A stretch of 45,554 bases of DNA. Origin: Nocardiopsis endophytica. GTDB taxonomy: Bacteria; Actinomycetota; Actinomycetes; Streptosporangiales; Streptosporangiaceae. Numbering within the stretch: position 1 is the first letter of the stretch; each line of letters begins with the position of its first letter. The translations under genes and the position numbers were made by a program. Shown in pieces: positions 10,255 through 18,657 of the stretch. The DNA is taken from the NCBI RefSeq assembly GCF_027706725.1, contig NZ_JAQFWQ010000054.1, forward strand, positions 1-45,554, read 5' to 3'. Below the pieces are notes generated by a model, which searched no databases, had not been told where the DNA came from, and worked only from the letters and a program-made list of their open reading frames with translations.

Positions 10255-10749
10255 GTGACCGAGCACGAGGACAGCGCGCCGGGGGCCCGGCGCAACCACG
10301 CGGCGCCGGTGCTGGACGAGACGGCCAAGCGCATCATCGAACAGCTCCAGGAGGACGGCCGCCGCTCCTACGCCGCGATCGGCAAGGCGGTGGGGCTGTC
10401 CGAGGCGGCCGTGCGCCAGCGGGTGCAGCGGCTGCTGGAGACCGGGGTGGTGCAGGTCGTCGGGGTGACCGACCCGATGATGCTGGGCTTCAGCCGCCAG
10501 GCGATGATCGGCGTGCGCTGCAACGGCGACCTGAACCGGGTGGCCGACGAGGTCGCCCGGCTCGACGGGTGCGAGTACGTGGTCATCACCGCCGGATCCT
10601 TCGACCTGCTGGTGGAGGTGGTGGCCGAGGACGACGAGCGGCTGCTCGACATCCTCGGCTCGATCCGGGCCGTGCCGGACGTGGTGGGCACCGAGAGCTT
10701 CCTCTACCTGAAGCTGCGCAAGCAGACCTACGCCTGGGGCACCCGCTGA
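10255..10749 (+). CDS. Lrp/AsnC family transcriptional regulator
   Basis: A 164-residue one-component regulator. The N-terminal AsnC-type winged helix covers about residues 18-75 (LDETAKRIIEQLQEDGRRSY, then IGKAVGLSEAAVRQRVQRLL). The C-terminal ligand-binding RAM domain follows (VGVRCNGDL-like strand, VITAGSFDLLVEVVAEDDE). GTG 10255 is chosen because GGAGGA lies 5 bases upstream and the longer frame has no homology. Lrp-type proteins sense amino acids, so it may co-regulate the adjacent transaminase genes; the target is not shown by sequence. Confidence 0.88.
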   Translation: MTEHEDSAPGARRNHAAPVLDETAKRIIEQLQEDGRRSYAAIGKAVGLSEAAVRQRVQRLLETGVVQVVGVTDPMMLGFSRQAMIGVRCNGDLNRVADEVARLDGCEYVVITAGSFDLLVEVVAEDDERLLDILGSIRAVPDVVGTESFLYLKLRKQTYAWGTR

Positions 10750-10774
10750 CCCCCGCCCGTCGGCGCCCCGCCGC

Positions 10775-11257
10775 TCAGCCCGGCCACAGCCCGTAGAACC
10801 ACGTCAGCGCGCCCGGGGCGAAGACCACCACGAGGAAGCGCGCGAACCGCGTGGAGGCGGTCACCGCGCAGAACACGTCGACCCGCATGCGCACCGTCCC
10901 CGCGAACACGCACACCACCATCAGCGGCGGCACGCTCACCAGTGACGACACGGCCAGCAGGCCCACGGCCCACCAGGGGCGGTCCTCGGCCTTGCGGCGC
11001 CAGCCCTCAACCCGTCCGGCCCAGGCGCGCTTGGGGCGCTCGGTGCGGCGCTTGAGCCATGGGATGTCGAGGGCCCCGCGCGCCGCGCCGTAGTGGGCCA
11101 GCTTGCCCGCCGTCTGCCCGACCGCGGCGGCCAGCGCCATGGCGACCAGGCCGGTGTCGCCCACCAGCACGGCGGCACCGACCAGGTACACCTCGATGTT
11201 GAGCACCGGAAGCAGGGCCGCCACGGCCCCCGCCGCCAGCGCCGTGAGCACCTCCAC
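10775..11257 (-). CDS. Small VTT/DedA-like (YqaA-type) membrane protein
   Basis: A 160-residue integral membrane protein with about four hydrophobic segments (residues ~3-30, 34-50, 95-118, 140-158) and a basic cytoplasmic loop in the middle (WLKRRTERPKRAW). The glycine-rich GQTAGKLAHYGAARG segment resembles the re-entrant region of VTT/SNARE-associated proteins, a family linked to lipid flipping and envelope homeostasis. It lies 24 bp downstream of rlmN on the same strand and is probably co-transcribed. The family call is from general pattern only. Confidence 0.6.
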   Translation of the reverse strand: MEVLTALAAGAVAALLPVLNIEVYLVGAAVLVGDTGLVAMALAAAVGQTAGKLAHYGAARGALDIPWLKRRTERPKRAWAGRVEGWRRKAEDRPWWAVGLLAVSSLVSVPPLMVVCVFAGTVRMRVDVFCAVTASTRFARFLVVVFAPGALTWFYGLWPG

Positions 11258-11281
11258 GGGCGCCTCCGGGGGGGGCGGGGG

Positions 11282-12382
11282 TCAGTTCTGCGCGGCGAGC
11301 TGGCCGCAGGCGCCGTCGATCTCCTGGCCGCGGGTGTCGCGGACGGTGACCGGGACGCCGTGGGCCTCCAGGCGGCGCACGAACTCGCGCTCGTCCTCCG
11401 GGCGCGAGGCGGTCCACTTGGAGCCGGGGGTCGGGTTGAGCGGGATCAGGTTGACGTGCGCCAGGTGCCCCTTGAGCAGCCGCCCCAGCAGGTCGGCGCG
11501 CCAGGCCTGGTCGTTGATGTCGCGGATGAGGGCGTACTCGATCGAGACCCGGCGCCCGGTGGTGCCGGCGTAGCGCCAGGCGGCGTCGAGCACCTCGTCC
11601 ACCTTCCAGCGGGTGTTGACCGGGACCAGCTCGTCGCGCAGCTCGTCGTCGGGGGCGTGCAGCGAGATGGCCAGGCGCACCTGCATGCGCTCGGAGATGA
11701 GCTTGTCGATCGCCGGGACGAGGCCGACCGTGGAGACCGTCACCCCTCGCTGGGAGATGCCCAGGCCGCCGGGGACCGGGTCGGTGATGCGGCGCACCGC
11801 CTCCAGCACGCGCTTGTAGTTGGCCAGCGGCTCGCCCATGCCCATGAAGACGATGTTGGAGATGCGGCCGGGGCCGCCGGCGACGTTGCCGCGCTCCAGG
11901 TCCCGGGCGCAGGACACGACCTGGTCGACGATCTCGCCGGTGGACAGGTTGCGGGTCAGGCCCTGCTGGCCGGTGGCGCAGAAGGGGCAGTTCATGCCGC
12001 ACCCGGCCTGGGAGGAGACGCACAGGGTCGCCCGGTCGGGGTAGCGCATCAGCACCGACTCGAACAGGACCCCGTCGAAGGCCTTCCACAGGGTCTTGCG
12101 CGTCATGCCGCCGTCGCAGGAGATGTGCTTGACCGGGGTGAGGAGCTTGGGCAGCAGCGCCTCGCCCAGGCGCTCGCGCGCGTCGGCCGGCAGGTCGGTC
12201 ATCCCGGAGGTGTCGGACTCCAGGCGCCCGAAGTAGTGCTGGGCCAGCTGCTTGGCGCGGAACGGCTTCTCGCCGAGCTCGGTGACGGCGTCCTTGCGCT
12301 CCTGCGGAGTGAGGTCGGCGAGGTGCCGGGGCGGCTTGGCCCGGCGCGGTGCGGCGAAAGTGAGCTCGGCAGGCATGTGCAT
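11282..12382 (-). CDS. rlmN: Dual-specificity 23S rRNA/tRNA adenine-C2 methyltransferase
   Basis: A 366-residue radical SAM enzyme that methylates C2 of A2503 in 23S rRNA and of A37 in some tRNAs. The CxxxCxxC iron-sulfur motif is C128, C132, C135 ([13 protein letters not shown]). The methyl-carrying cysteine of the RlmN pair is C359 in the C-terminal GACGQL. Other motifs are [12 protein letters not shown] and [16 protein letters not shown]. The start is MHMPAEL at 12382; the in-frame second ATG is equally possible. Confidence 0.95.
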   Translation of the reverse strand: MHMPAELTFAAPRRAKPPRHLADLTPQERKDAVTELGEKPFRAKQLAQHYFGRLESDTSGMTDLPADARERLGEALLPKLLTPVKHISCDGGMTRKTLWKAFDGVLFESVLMRYPDRATLCVSSQAGCGMNCPFCATGQQGLTRNLSTGEIVDQVVSCARDLERGNVAGGPGRISNIVFMGMGEPLANYKRVLEAVRRITDPVPGGLGISQRGVTVSTVGLVPAIDKLISERMQVRLAISLHAPDDELRDELVPVNTRWKVDEVLDAAWRYAGTTGRRVSIEYALIRDINDQAWRADLLGRLLKGHLAHVNLIPLNPTPGSKWTASRPEDEREFVRRLEAHGVPVTVRDTRGQEIDGACGQLAAQN

Positions 12383-12498
12383 CCAGTGGGACGGGTGGGA
12401 ACGGCGGCCGCGCGACCGCCCGCCAACGGGTTGCTACAGGACCGATAACGCTCTGGTCCCCACCTAGTGCGGCATCGGCGGTCGGGGCATTAGGTTCA

Positions 12499-12504
12499 TA
12501 CTAT
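12499..12504 (+). promoter_or_regulatory. Possible -10 box of the SUFU-like gene
   Basis: TACTAT in a short A/T-rich patch, 76 bp upstream of the GTG at 12580. I see no good -35 at the expected distance. Confidence 0.25.
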
Positions 12505-12579
12505 GCGGCGCCGCGAAGGGCGCGGCACGGCGCGCCTCCGGCGCCCCGGCGGCCGCAGGCGGCGAGGAAGGGAGCTCAG

Positions 12580-13683
12580 GTGGCCGGAGCCCGCGTTCTG
12601 CTCGACGAGTACAGTCCCTACCACAGCCGCCGCATCGTCGTCGAATGCGACTCCCGTACCACCGCCGCCTACCTGATGGACGCGCGCGGGCGGATCCGGG
12701 TGCCGGTGTGGCTGGCCAACCACGACGTGGCCCCGGAGACCGGCGACCCGTCGTCGGGGCTGTACCGGGGCGAGGCGCCGCTGATGCCCGCCGCCTACAC
12801 CCGCCACCCGCAGGGCAGGGCGCCGTTCGCGCCCGGGGCGCTGCGCGCCGTGTGGTTCGAGGAGGGCGACGGGGTGGCGCTGCTGGAGTCGGGGCCGGAC
12901 GGGGACAGCCTGCTCGCGGTGGTGCCCGGCTGGGCCGAGGCCGACAGCGGCATCCCGGGGTACGCGCGCGAGGCCATCGGGCGCAGCCCCTACGCCTGGG
13001 CGCTGGACCCGGTGCGGGCGCAGCTGTGGCCGCGGGTGGTGCACGCCGAGGCCTACTGGAACTGGCGGGAGGCGCCCAACGCCTGGCGGTCGGTGCAGCG
13101 GACGGTGTTCAACCACCTGAGCCGCACGGTGGGGCCGCCGGGGCACTACTGGGACGTGTCCGACGGGCACGCGCCGCTGCTCAGGGTGACCGAGCGGCCG
13201 CCGACGGAGGAGCGCCCGTACACGGTGCTGAGCACGGTGGGCATGTGCGGGCAGCGGATGCCGACGCTGGACCGCTACATGGCCGACACCTCCGAGTACG
13301 CGCGCGTGGAACTGGCGCTGGCCACGACGATGCCCGCGCACGTCGCGGCGCGGATCTTCCGGTGGATCGGGGCGTTCCCGTGGCGGGCGGTGACCTGGTT
13401 CGGGCCAGGGCACAGCGTCAAGTGGCTGGACGGCCAGGAGGACCGCAAGATGCGCGGGGACCGGTCGGCGGTGCTGCTGGTGGCCGACCCCTCGCCGCTG
13501 GCGGGCGGTGGGCCGTCGGCCCCGGACACCTCGGGGCTGACCTTCCACGGCGACCCCGTGCGGTGGCTGTGGATCGTCCCGATCACCCGGCCGGAGCACC
13601 TGTTCGCCAAGGAGCACGACGCCGCCACCCTCATCGAGAAGCTCGCAGCGGAAGGGCGGAGCTGGATCCTGGGCGACCACTGA
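12580..13683 (+). CDS. Suppressor-of-fused (SUFU)-like domain protein, function unknown
   Basis: A 367-residue soluble protein with no signal peptide or membrane segment. The C-terminal half (about 175-367) resembles bacterial SUFU-domain proteins: TVLSTVGMCGQ-type strand, an R-x-ELALA-type segment (ARVELALATT), and the ending WLWIVPITRPEHLF followed by a helix and short tail. The N-terminal half is not recognised. GTG 12580 follows AAGGGAG. In bacteria such proteins are often linked to immunity against polymorphic toxins, but no toxin gene is adjacent. It is divergent from rlmN and followed by two hairpin elements. Confidence 0.6.
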   Translation: MAGARVLLDEYSPYHSRRIVVECDSRTTAAYLMDARGRIRVPVWLANHDVAPETGDPSSGLYRGEAPLMPAAYTRHPQGRAPFAPGALRAVWFEEGDGVALLESGPDGDSLLAVVPGWAEADSGIPGYAREAIGRSPYAWALDPVRAQLWPRVVHAEAYWNWREAPNAWRSVQRTVFNHLSRTVGPPGHYWDVSDGHAPLLRVTERPPTEERPYTVLSTVGMCGQRMPTLDRYMADTSEYARVELALATTMPAHVAARIFRWIGAFPWRAVTWFGPGHSVKWLDGQEDRKMRGDRSAVLLVADPSPLAGGGPSAPDTSGLTFHGDPVRWLWIVPITRPEHLFAKEHDAATLIEKLAAEGRSWILGDH

Positions 13684-13704
13684 GCCCCGGACCGCCCCCG
13701 CCTC

Positions 13705-13766
13705 GTTGATCTCGGGAGAACCGCCCCTAAAACCGCGCCGGTAGCGTCGTTTTCCCCGAGATCATC
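13705..13766 (-). repeat. 62-64 bp hairpin element, copy 2
   Basis: Starts GTTGATCTCGGG and ends CCCCGAGATCATC; the two ends are near-perfect inverted repeats. Its reverse complement lines up with copy 3 at both ends. It sits 21 bp after the SUFU-like stop, so it may act as that gene's terminator. Confidence 0.7.
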
Positions 13767-13827
13767 GCCGAGCCCCTCGCCGGCAGTCCGCCATGCCCGG
13801 TGTGCACCGCCTGCCGACCTCCTTCGC

Positions 13828-13889
13828 GATGATCTCGGGGAACTCGGGGTTGAAACGGACACCATAAGCCCGGCTTCCCCGAGATCAAC
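13828..13889 (+). repeat. 62-64 bp hairpin element, copy 3 (opposite orientation)
   Basis: Starts GATGATCTCGGGG and ends CCCCGAGATCAAC. Together with copy 2 it makes a large inverted structure spanning 13705-13889. The interior differs between copies while the ends are conserved. Confidence 0.7.
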
Positions 13890-13971
13890 ATGAGTGCGCA
13901 CCTGCACCGCCCCCGCCTCGTCCCCGGCGGCGATGCCGGTGTCCGGCTCCGGGCGACCCCCAAATAACTGT

Positions 13972-14007
13972 TTGACGGTTGACCGTCCAGCGGCCAGACT
14001 GGCCGCA
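13972..14007 (+). promoter_or_regulatory. Leaderless promoter overlapped by two palindromes (ArsR operator)
   Basis: TTGACG (13972-13977), a 17 bp spacer and CAGACT (13995-14000) put the transcript start on or next to the ATG at 14007. Palindrome GACGGT-TG-ACCGTC (13974-13987) covers the -35 and GCGGCCA-GAC-TGGCCGC (13990-14006) covers the -10 up to the start codon. There is no ribosome-binding site. This fits autorepression by the ArsR-type protein. Confidence 0.55.
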
Positions 14008-14612
14008 TGCCCAATGGACCCGAGCCCCCCGCCCCCTCGCCCGTCACGCTGCGGGCGTTCGCGCACCCGCTGCGGCTGCGGCTGCTCTCCCTGCTCACCG
14101 GCACCGCGATGAGCGCGGCCGAGGCCGCCCGCGAGCTCGGCGAGAGCCAGGCCAACGTCAGCTACCACGTGCGCCGCCTCCACGAGGCGGGCCTGCTCAC
14201 CCTCGCCGAGGAGGTACAGGTGCGCGGCGGGCGCGCCCTGCGCTACCGGCACGACCCGGCCAGCGGCCCGGCGACCGCCCACGGCGGCGCGGAGGACCTG
14301 CGGATGCTCGCCGCCGCCCTCGCCGAGGAGCTGCAGCGCCGCTCCCTGCTGCGCGACCCCGAGCCGCCGCGCACCTTCACCGACACCGAGGTGTGGGTCG
14401 CCCCCGAGGAGTGGGCCGCCCTGGTCGAGCGGGCCTCGGAGCTCGGCGAGGAGCTGCACCGGGCGGCGCGGGCGCCGCGCTCCCCCGGCGCCATCCCCGT
14501 CAGCGCCAGCCTGCTCTTCTTCGCCCTGCGCACCGAGGGCGAGGGCGACGACGACGGCGACGGAGGCGGAGAGGGAGCCGGCGACGGCGGCGACGCGGCG
14601 GACCGGCCGTGA
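14007..14612 (+). CDS. ArsR-type winged-helix transcriptional regulator
   Basis: A 201-residue regulator with an N-terminal winged helix (about 12-80): TLRAFAHPLRLRLLSLLTG, then AARELGESQANVSYHVRRLH as recognition helix, then a wing (VRGGRALRYRH). A helical C-terminal region follows, and the protein ends in a low-complexity Asp/Gly-rich tail (about 175-201). No metal-binding Cys pairs are visible, so a metal effector is unlikely. Its stop overlaps the start of the MFS gene by 3 bases (GTGA), so the two are translationally coupled and the efflux protein is its probable target. Confidence 0.82.
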   Translation: MPNGPEPPAPSPVTLRAFAHPLRLRLLSLLTGTAMSAAEAARELGESQANVSYHVRRLHEAGLLTLAEEVQVRGGRALRYRHDPASGPATAHGGAEDLRMLAAALAEELQRRSLLRDPEPPRTFTDTEVWVAPEEWAALVERASELGEELHRAARAPRSPGAIPVSASLLFFALRTEGEGDDDGDGGGEGAGDGGDAADRP

Positions 14613-15865
14613 CCGCCGGGCCCCGCTCCGAGGAGTCCGTCCTCGCCCCGCTGCGCTCCGGTGACTTCCGCGCCCTGGGCGCGGGCCGGGCGCTCATGTA
14701 CTTCGGCAACGGCCTGGCGCAGGTCGCCCTGGCCTTCGCCGTGCTCGACGCCACCGGGTCGGTGGTGCACCTGGGCCTGGTGATCGGCACCCGCACGCTG
14801 GCCAACGTGGTGCTGCTGCTGGCCGGGGGCGTGCTGGCCGACCGGCTGCCGCGTGCCGTGGTGCTGCGCGGCGCGTGCGCGGTCGCCGCCCTCTCCCAGG
14901 GGCTGCTGGCCCTCGCCCTGGTGGCCGGAATCGCGTCGATGCCGCTCCTCCTGGCCCTGGCGGCGGTGAACGGGGCGGCGGCCGCGGCGAACCTGCCCGC
15001 CGCCGCGTCCCTGGTGCCGCAGACGGTCCCCGCCCACCTGCTGCGCCAGGCCAACGGGCTGATGCGGATCGGCGTGGAGACCGGGCGGCTCGTGGGGATG
15101 TCTGCGGGCACGGTGCTCGTCGCCCTGCTCGGCTCCTCCGCCGCGATCGCCGCCGACGCCGGGGCGTTCGCGCTCGCCGGGGTCTGCTTCGCGTTCGTGC
15201 GCGTGCCCGCCGCCTCCGAGGCGAACCCTGAGCCCTCGCACCCGCTGCGGGACCTGGCAGACGGATGGTCGGAGTTCGTCCGCCGGAGCTGGGTGTGGGT
15301 GGTCGTCGTGCAGTTCCTCGTGATCAACATGGTGCACTCGTCGATGGTGGCGGTGATCGGGCCGGTCATCGCCGACGAATCGTTCGGGCGGACCACGTGG
15401 GGACTGCTGCTCACCGTCAACAGCATCGGCCTGTTGGCGGGCGGACTGCTGGCGGCGCGGTGGCAGCCCCGCCGGGCGCTGCTGTTCGGCGTCGGACTCA
15501 CCGCACTCGAGGCGGCGCCGATCCTGGCGCTGGGCGTGGCCCCGTCCCTCGTCCTGCTCTTCCCCCTGTTCTTCCTGGCGGGGATGGCCATGGAGCAGTT
15601 CAACGTCGCGTGGGAGGTGTCGCTGCAGGAGAACATCCCGCAGGAGCGGCTGGCGCGGGTGTACTCCTACGACGCGCTCGGGTCGCTGCTGGCGGTGCCG
15701 CTCGGGCAGGCGGTGGCCGGTCCGGTCGCCGAGGCCGCCGGACCCGGGCCCGCGCTGGCCGGGGCCGCGGCGCTGTCCTTGGGCGCGACCGTGCTGGCGC
15801 TGTGCGCGCCGCAGGTGCGAACCCTGCGGCGAAGACCCGCCGGCGCCCCCTTGACATCAAGTTAG
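14609..15865 (+). CDS. MFS transporter (multidrug-efflux type)
   Basis: A 418-residue major facilitator with about 12 hydrophobic segments. The N-half has the motif-A-like LAGGVLADRLPRAVVLRG after TM2, and the C-half the equivalent AARWQPRRALLFG. The GTG at 14609 overlaps the ArsR stop. In this branch (MFS_3/enterobactin-exporter-like) substrates are drugs or siderophores; the substrate here is not known. Its last codons (TAG at 15863) run into the promoter-like sequence of the next gene. Confidence 0.85.
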   Translation: MTAGPRSEESVLAPLRSGDFRALGAGRALMYFGNGLAQVALAFAVLDATGSVVHLGLVIGTRTLANVVLLLAGGVLADRLPRAVVLRGACAVAALSQGLLALALVAGIASMPLLLALAAVNGAAAAANLPAAASLVPQTVPAHLLRQANGLMRIGVETGRLVGMSAGTVLVALLGSSAAIAADAGAFALAGVCFAFVRVPAASEANPEPSHPLRDLADGWSEFVRRSWVWVVVVQFLVINMVHSSMVAVIGPVIADESFGRTTWGLLLTVNSIGLLAGGLLAARWQPRRALLFGVGLTALEAAPILALGVAPSLVLLFPLFFLAGMAMEQFNVAWEVSLQENIPQERLARVYSYDALGSLLAVPLGQAVAGPVAEAAGPGPALAGAAALSLGATVLALCAPQVRTLRRRPAGAPLTSS

Positions 15866-15870
15866 CTTGA
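15851..15870 (+). promoter_or_regulatory. -35 box and palindrome before the NmrA-like gene
   Basis: TTGACA at 15851 is followed directly by TCAAG-TTAG-CTTGA (15857-15870), a 5-4-5 inverted repeat that overlaps the MFS stop codon. No convincing -10 follows. Probable operator; cognate regulator not identified. Confidence 0.35.
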
Positions 15871-15942
15871 GGTTGTTTCGTGGGTGTCCGACGGCGCCGC
15901 CGGACGGCGGCGCCCCCGGCACGCGGATGAGGAGTACCCACG

Positions 15943-16794
15943 ATGATCCTGGTGACCGGCGCGACCGGAACCGTCGGCGGCGCGGTGGCGCGCAGGCTGG
16001 CCGAAGCGGGCGAGGACGTGCGCGCCCTGGTCCGCTCGCCGGAGGCGGCGCGCCTTCCGGCGGCGGTGGACCCGGTGCGGGGCGACCTCACCGACCCCGC
16101 CTCGGTGGAGGCGGCCATGCACGGCGTCGACGGGGTGTTCCTGGTGTGGCCGCTCCCGGAGGCGGCGCCGGTGGTGCCGGTCCTGGAGGCGGTGCGGCTG
16201 CACGCCGAGCGCGTCGCCTACCTGTCGTCGGCCGGGGTGGACCCCGACGCCGAGGAGCAGGGCGACCCGATCACCGCGACGCACGCGGAGGTGGAGCGGG
16301 CCCTCGCCGCGTCGGGGCTGACCTGGACGGCGGTGCGCGCGGGCGGGTTCGCCGCCAACGACCTGGCGTGGGCGGAGTCGCTGAGCGGCGGCGGGTCGGT
16401 CGTGCGCACGCCGTTCCCCGAGGCGCGGCGGGCGGTGGTGCACGAGGACGACCTGGCCGACGTGGCGATCCGCGCGCTGACGGCGGAGGGGCACGGAGGC
16501 CGGGCCTACACGGTGACCGGGCCGGAGATGCTCAGCGAGACCGAGCGCGTGCACGTCCTGGGCGAGGAGATCGGGCGTCCGCTGAAGACGGAGCGGATGG
16601 GCCTGGACGAGGCCCGCACCCGGTTGACGGCGGCCGGCCTCCCCGCCGAGGCGGCGGAGGGGATCCTGGAGGCCCACAGGACCTTCTCCGACCCCTCCTA
16701 CACCGAGGAGCGGCACACAGCGCAGGAGGTCACCGGCGTGCCGCCGCGGACGTACCGCCAGTGGGCGGCCGACCACGCCGACGCCTTCCGCTGA
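15943..16794 (+). CDS. NmrA-like NAD(P)-binding oxidoreductase
   Basis: A 283-residue atypical short-chain dehydrogenase/reductase. The dinucleotide-binding motif is GATGTVGG at residues 6-13, with the first strand MILVTGATG at the very N-terminus. An AxLSSAGV segment follows mid-protein, and the classical catalytic YxxxK is absent, as in NmrA/TMR-type proteins that act as redox sensors or quinone/azo reductases. The ATG at 15943 follows GATGAGGAG. It is transcribed alone, 77 bp after the MFS gene, with its own terminator. Confidence 0.82.
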   Translation: MILVTGATGTVGGAVARRLAEAGEDVRALVRSPEAARLPAAVDPVRGDLTDPASVEAAMHGVDGVFLVWPLPEAAPVVPVLEAVRLHAERVAYLSSAGVDPDAEEQGDPITATHAEVERALAASGLTWTAVRAGGFAANDLAWAESLSGGGSVVRTPFPEARRAVVHEDDLADVAIRALTAEGHGGRAYTVTGPEMLSETERVHVLGEEIGRPLKTERMGLDEARTRLTAAGLPAEAAEGILEAHRTFSDPSYTEERHTAQEVTGVPPRTYRQWAADHADAFR

Positions 16795-16843
16795 GGCACG
16801 GCGGCGACAGCCCACCCCGAACGGCCGGTCCGGGAACCGGCAA

Positions 16844-16881
16844 GCCCCGGAGAGGCGAGTGGGGACCCGCCTCTCCGGGGC
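16844..16881 (+). terminator. Hairpin after the NmrA-like gene
   Basis: Perfect 14 bp stem GCCCCGGAGAGGCG/CGCCTCTCCGGGGC with a 10-nt loop, 49 bp after the stop. Confidence 0.75.
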
Positions 16882-17165
16882 GCTTCCATGCGAGGGGCCG
16901 GTAGGTACCGCCCGGCCACCGCACTCCGGAGAAGGCGACCGGCGCTCATCGCAGTGCTGTCGGCCGTCCTGCGTGTGCGTGGCCACCGAGAGGGCGACGA
17001 CGGCAGGCACGGGCTCTTCCCCGCCCCCACCCTCCGGGCACCGGACCCCTCACGGTCCGAGGAGGCGGCGACTGCCGGTACCCGCCTCACGGCCCCGGGT
17101 CGGGCGAAAGCACACCGGGGTCGGGGGGAGGGCGGCGACGACGGAAACCACCGGCCCTCGCGATA
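16882..17165 (+). repeat. Diverged copy of the ~215 bp intergenic repeat
   Basis: Contains GCAGTGCTGTCGG (16951 on), then GCGTGTGCGTGG, a GACGACGG stretch, and GGTACCCGCCTCACGGCC, in the same order as units at both window ends. It then runs into the start of a second unit (GGGCGGCGACGACGG, near 17131). The core hairpin is less regular here. No gene is supported in 16795-17249. Confidence 0.65.
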
Positions 17166-17189
17166 GGGCGGTCGACCGGCCTCCACCCC

Positions 17190-17240
17190 TTGACACCTCT
17201 GGCTAACTTAATTAGCTTTTCAGCTATCGACATTAGCCAG
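17190..17240 (+). promoter_or_regulatory. Promoter with nested palindromes (TetR operator)
   Basis: TTGACA (17190-17195), 17 bp spacer, TAGCTT (17213-17218). Three inverted repeats overlap it: CTGGCTAA/TTAGCCAG (17199-17206 and 17233-17240), GCTAA-CTTAA-TTAGC (17202-17216) and TAGCT-TTTC-AGCTA (17213-17226). This fits repression by the TetR protein encoded two genes on. Confidence 0.6.
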
Positions 17241-17249
17241 GAGGCCGCC

Positions 17250-18065
17250 ATGAGGTACCTGCAGCGCCCCGACGGACGGATCGCCTACGACCTGCACGGC
17301 CCCGCGGACGGGCCGCTCGTCGTGTGCGTCCCCGGCATGGGGGACGTCCGTTCCACCTATCGGCACCTGACCGGGCCGCTCACGGAGGCCGGGTACCGCG
17401 TCGCCGCCATGGACCTGCGCTCGCACGGCGACAGCGACACCGCGTTCGCCTCGCACACCACCGTCGACACCGCCGAGGACACCGCGGCCCTGATCAAGGA
17501 GCTCGGTGGGCCCGCGACCGTGGTCGGCAACTCGCTGGGCGCGACCGCCGCCGCATGGGTCGCCGCCACCCGGCCCGAACTGGTGGACGGCCTCGTGCTC
17601 AGCGGCGCCTTCCTCCGCGGCGAAGGCGTCCGCGGCGCCACCGGGCTCGCCCTGAAGGCGATGCTGATGCGCCCCTGGGGGCCGGCGATGGCCGAGCGGT
17701 ACCTGGGCTCGCTCTTCGCCGGGCGCACGAGCGAGGACCACCCCGCCCACATGGCCGCGATCCGCGCCGCCCTCCGCTCGCGCGACCGGTACCCGGGCAT
17801 CCTCGCCGTCTTCGCCAACGCCTTCCGCCCGGTGCCCGCCCGGCTGGACGACGTGCGCGCGCCCGCACTGGTCGTCATGGGCGAGCTGGACCGCGACTGG
17901 CCGGACCCCGCGGCCGAGGCGGAGTGGATGCGCGACCGGCTCGGGGCCGATCTGCTGATGGTCCCCGAGGCGGGCCACTATCCCCTGGCCCAGCGTCCCG
18001 ACGTGACGGTCCCGGCCCTGCTCGACTTCCTCGCGGCGACCGCGCGGGAGGCCGGACGTGCCTAG
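17250..18065 (+). CDS. Alpha/beta hydrolase
   Basis: A 271-residue alpha/beta-hydrolase. The nucleophile is S95 in the elbow VVGNSLGA; the acid is probably D214 or D216 in MGELDRDWPD and the base H243 in EAGHYPLAQRP. The oxyanion region is VPGMGDVRSTY. The ATG at 17250 follows CAGGAGG. The longer open frame from 17190 starts inside the promoter and is rejected. It overlaps the TetR gene by 8 bases. Substrate is unknown; the coupled repressor suggests induction by a small hydrophobic compound. Confidence 0.85.
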   Translation: MRYLQRPDGRIAYDLHGPADGPLVVCVPGMGDVRSTYRHLTGPLTEAGYRVAAMDLRSHGDSDTAFASHTTVDTAEDTAALIKELGGPATVVGNSLGATAAAWVAATRPELVDGLVLSGAFLRGEGVRGATGLALKAMLMRPWGPAMAERYLGSLFAGRTSEDHPAHMAAIRAALRSRDRYPGILAVFANAFRPVPARLDDVRAPALVVMGELDRDWPDPAAEAEWMRDRLGADLLMVPEAGHYPLAQRPDVTVPALLDFLAATAREAGRA

Positions 18066-18657
18066 AGCGGGACTGTCGGCGGCCGCCGTCGCGGCGGAGG
18101 CCGCGGACCTGGCCGACACCGAAGGACTCGGCGCCCTGTCCCTGAAGGCCGTGGCCCAGCGGCTCGGCGTGGCCTCCCCCAGCCTGTACAAGCACGTCGC
18201 GGGGCTGGACGGGCTCCGCCGCGAGGTCGCCGTGCTCGCGGCGCGCGAATTCGGGGAGGCCCTGGGGGCGGCGGCGATGGGGCGCTCGGGCCCGGACGCC
18301 CTGAGGTCGGTCGCGGCGGCCTACCGCGAGTTCGCGCGCACCCGGCCCGGCAGGTACGCGGCGCTGAACACGGCTCCTCCCCCGGAGGACACGGAGGCGG
18401 CCGCCGCGTTCCGGCGGGCGGCGGAGGTGCTGGCGGCCGTCCTGCGCGGATTCGGCGTCGCGGAGGAGGACCTGGTCGACGAGATCCGCGCCTTGCGAGC
18501 GGCCCTGCACGGGTTCGCCGACCTCGAGGCCAGAGGGGGGTTCGGCCTCCCCGACGACGTGGACCGCAGCTTCGACAGGATGGTCGAACGCTCCATCGCC
18601 GGGCTCCGGTCGCAGACGACGGCCTCGGACGCCCAGGCCCCGTCCGGACGTCGATGA
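18058..18657 (+). CDS. TetR/AcrR family regulator with WHG-type C-terminus
   Basis: A 199-residue TetR-type regulator. The helix-turn-helix lies at about residues 10-50 (AAEAADLADTEGLGALSLKA, then AQRLGVASPSLYKHVAG). The C-terminal ligand domain looks like the WHG type (YREFARTRPGRYAAL, ALHGFADLEARGGFGLP). The GTG start overlaps the hydrolase stop, so translation is coupled. The last codons and the TGA stop lie inside a 62-64 bp hairpin element, so that element has supplied or replaced the natural end of the gene. Confidence 0.85.
   Translation: MPRAGLSAAAVAAEAADLADTEGLGALSLKAVAQRLGVASPSLYKHVAGLDGLRREVAVLAAREFGEALGAAAMGRSGPDALRSVAAAYREFARTRPGRYAALNTAPPPEDTEAAAAFRRAAEVLAAVLRGFGVAEEDLVDEIRALRAALHGFADLEARGGFGLPDDVDRSFDRMVERSIAGLRSQTTASDAQAPSGRR

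Larger units (their letters stand above)
13684..14006. other. Non-coding gap with hairpin pair and ArsR promoter
   Basis: These 323 bases hold no gene that I can support. They contain two opposed copies of the 62-64 bp hairpin element and the promoter/operator of the ArsR gene. Confidence 0.6.
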
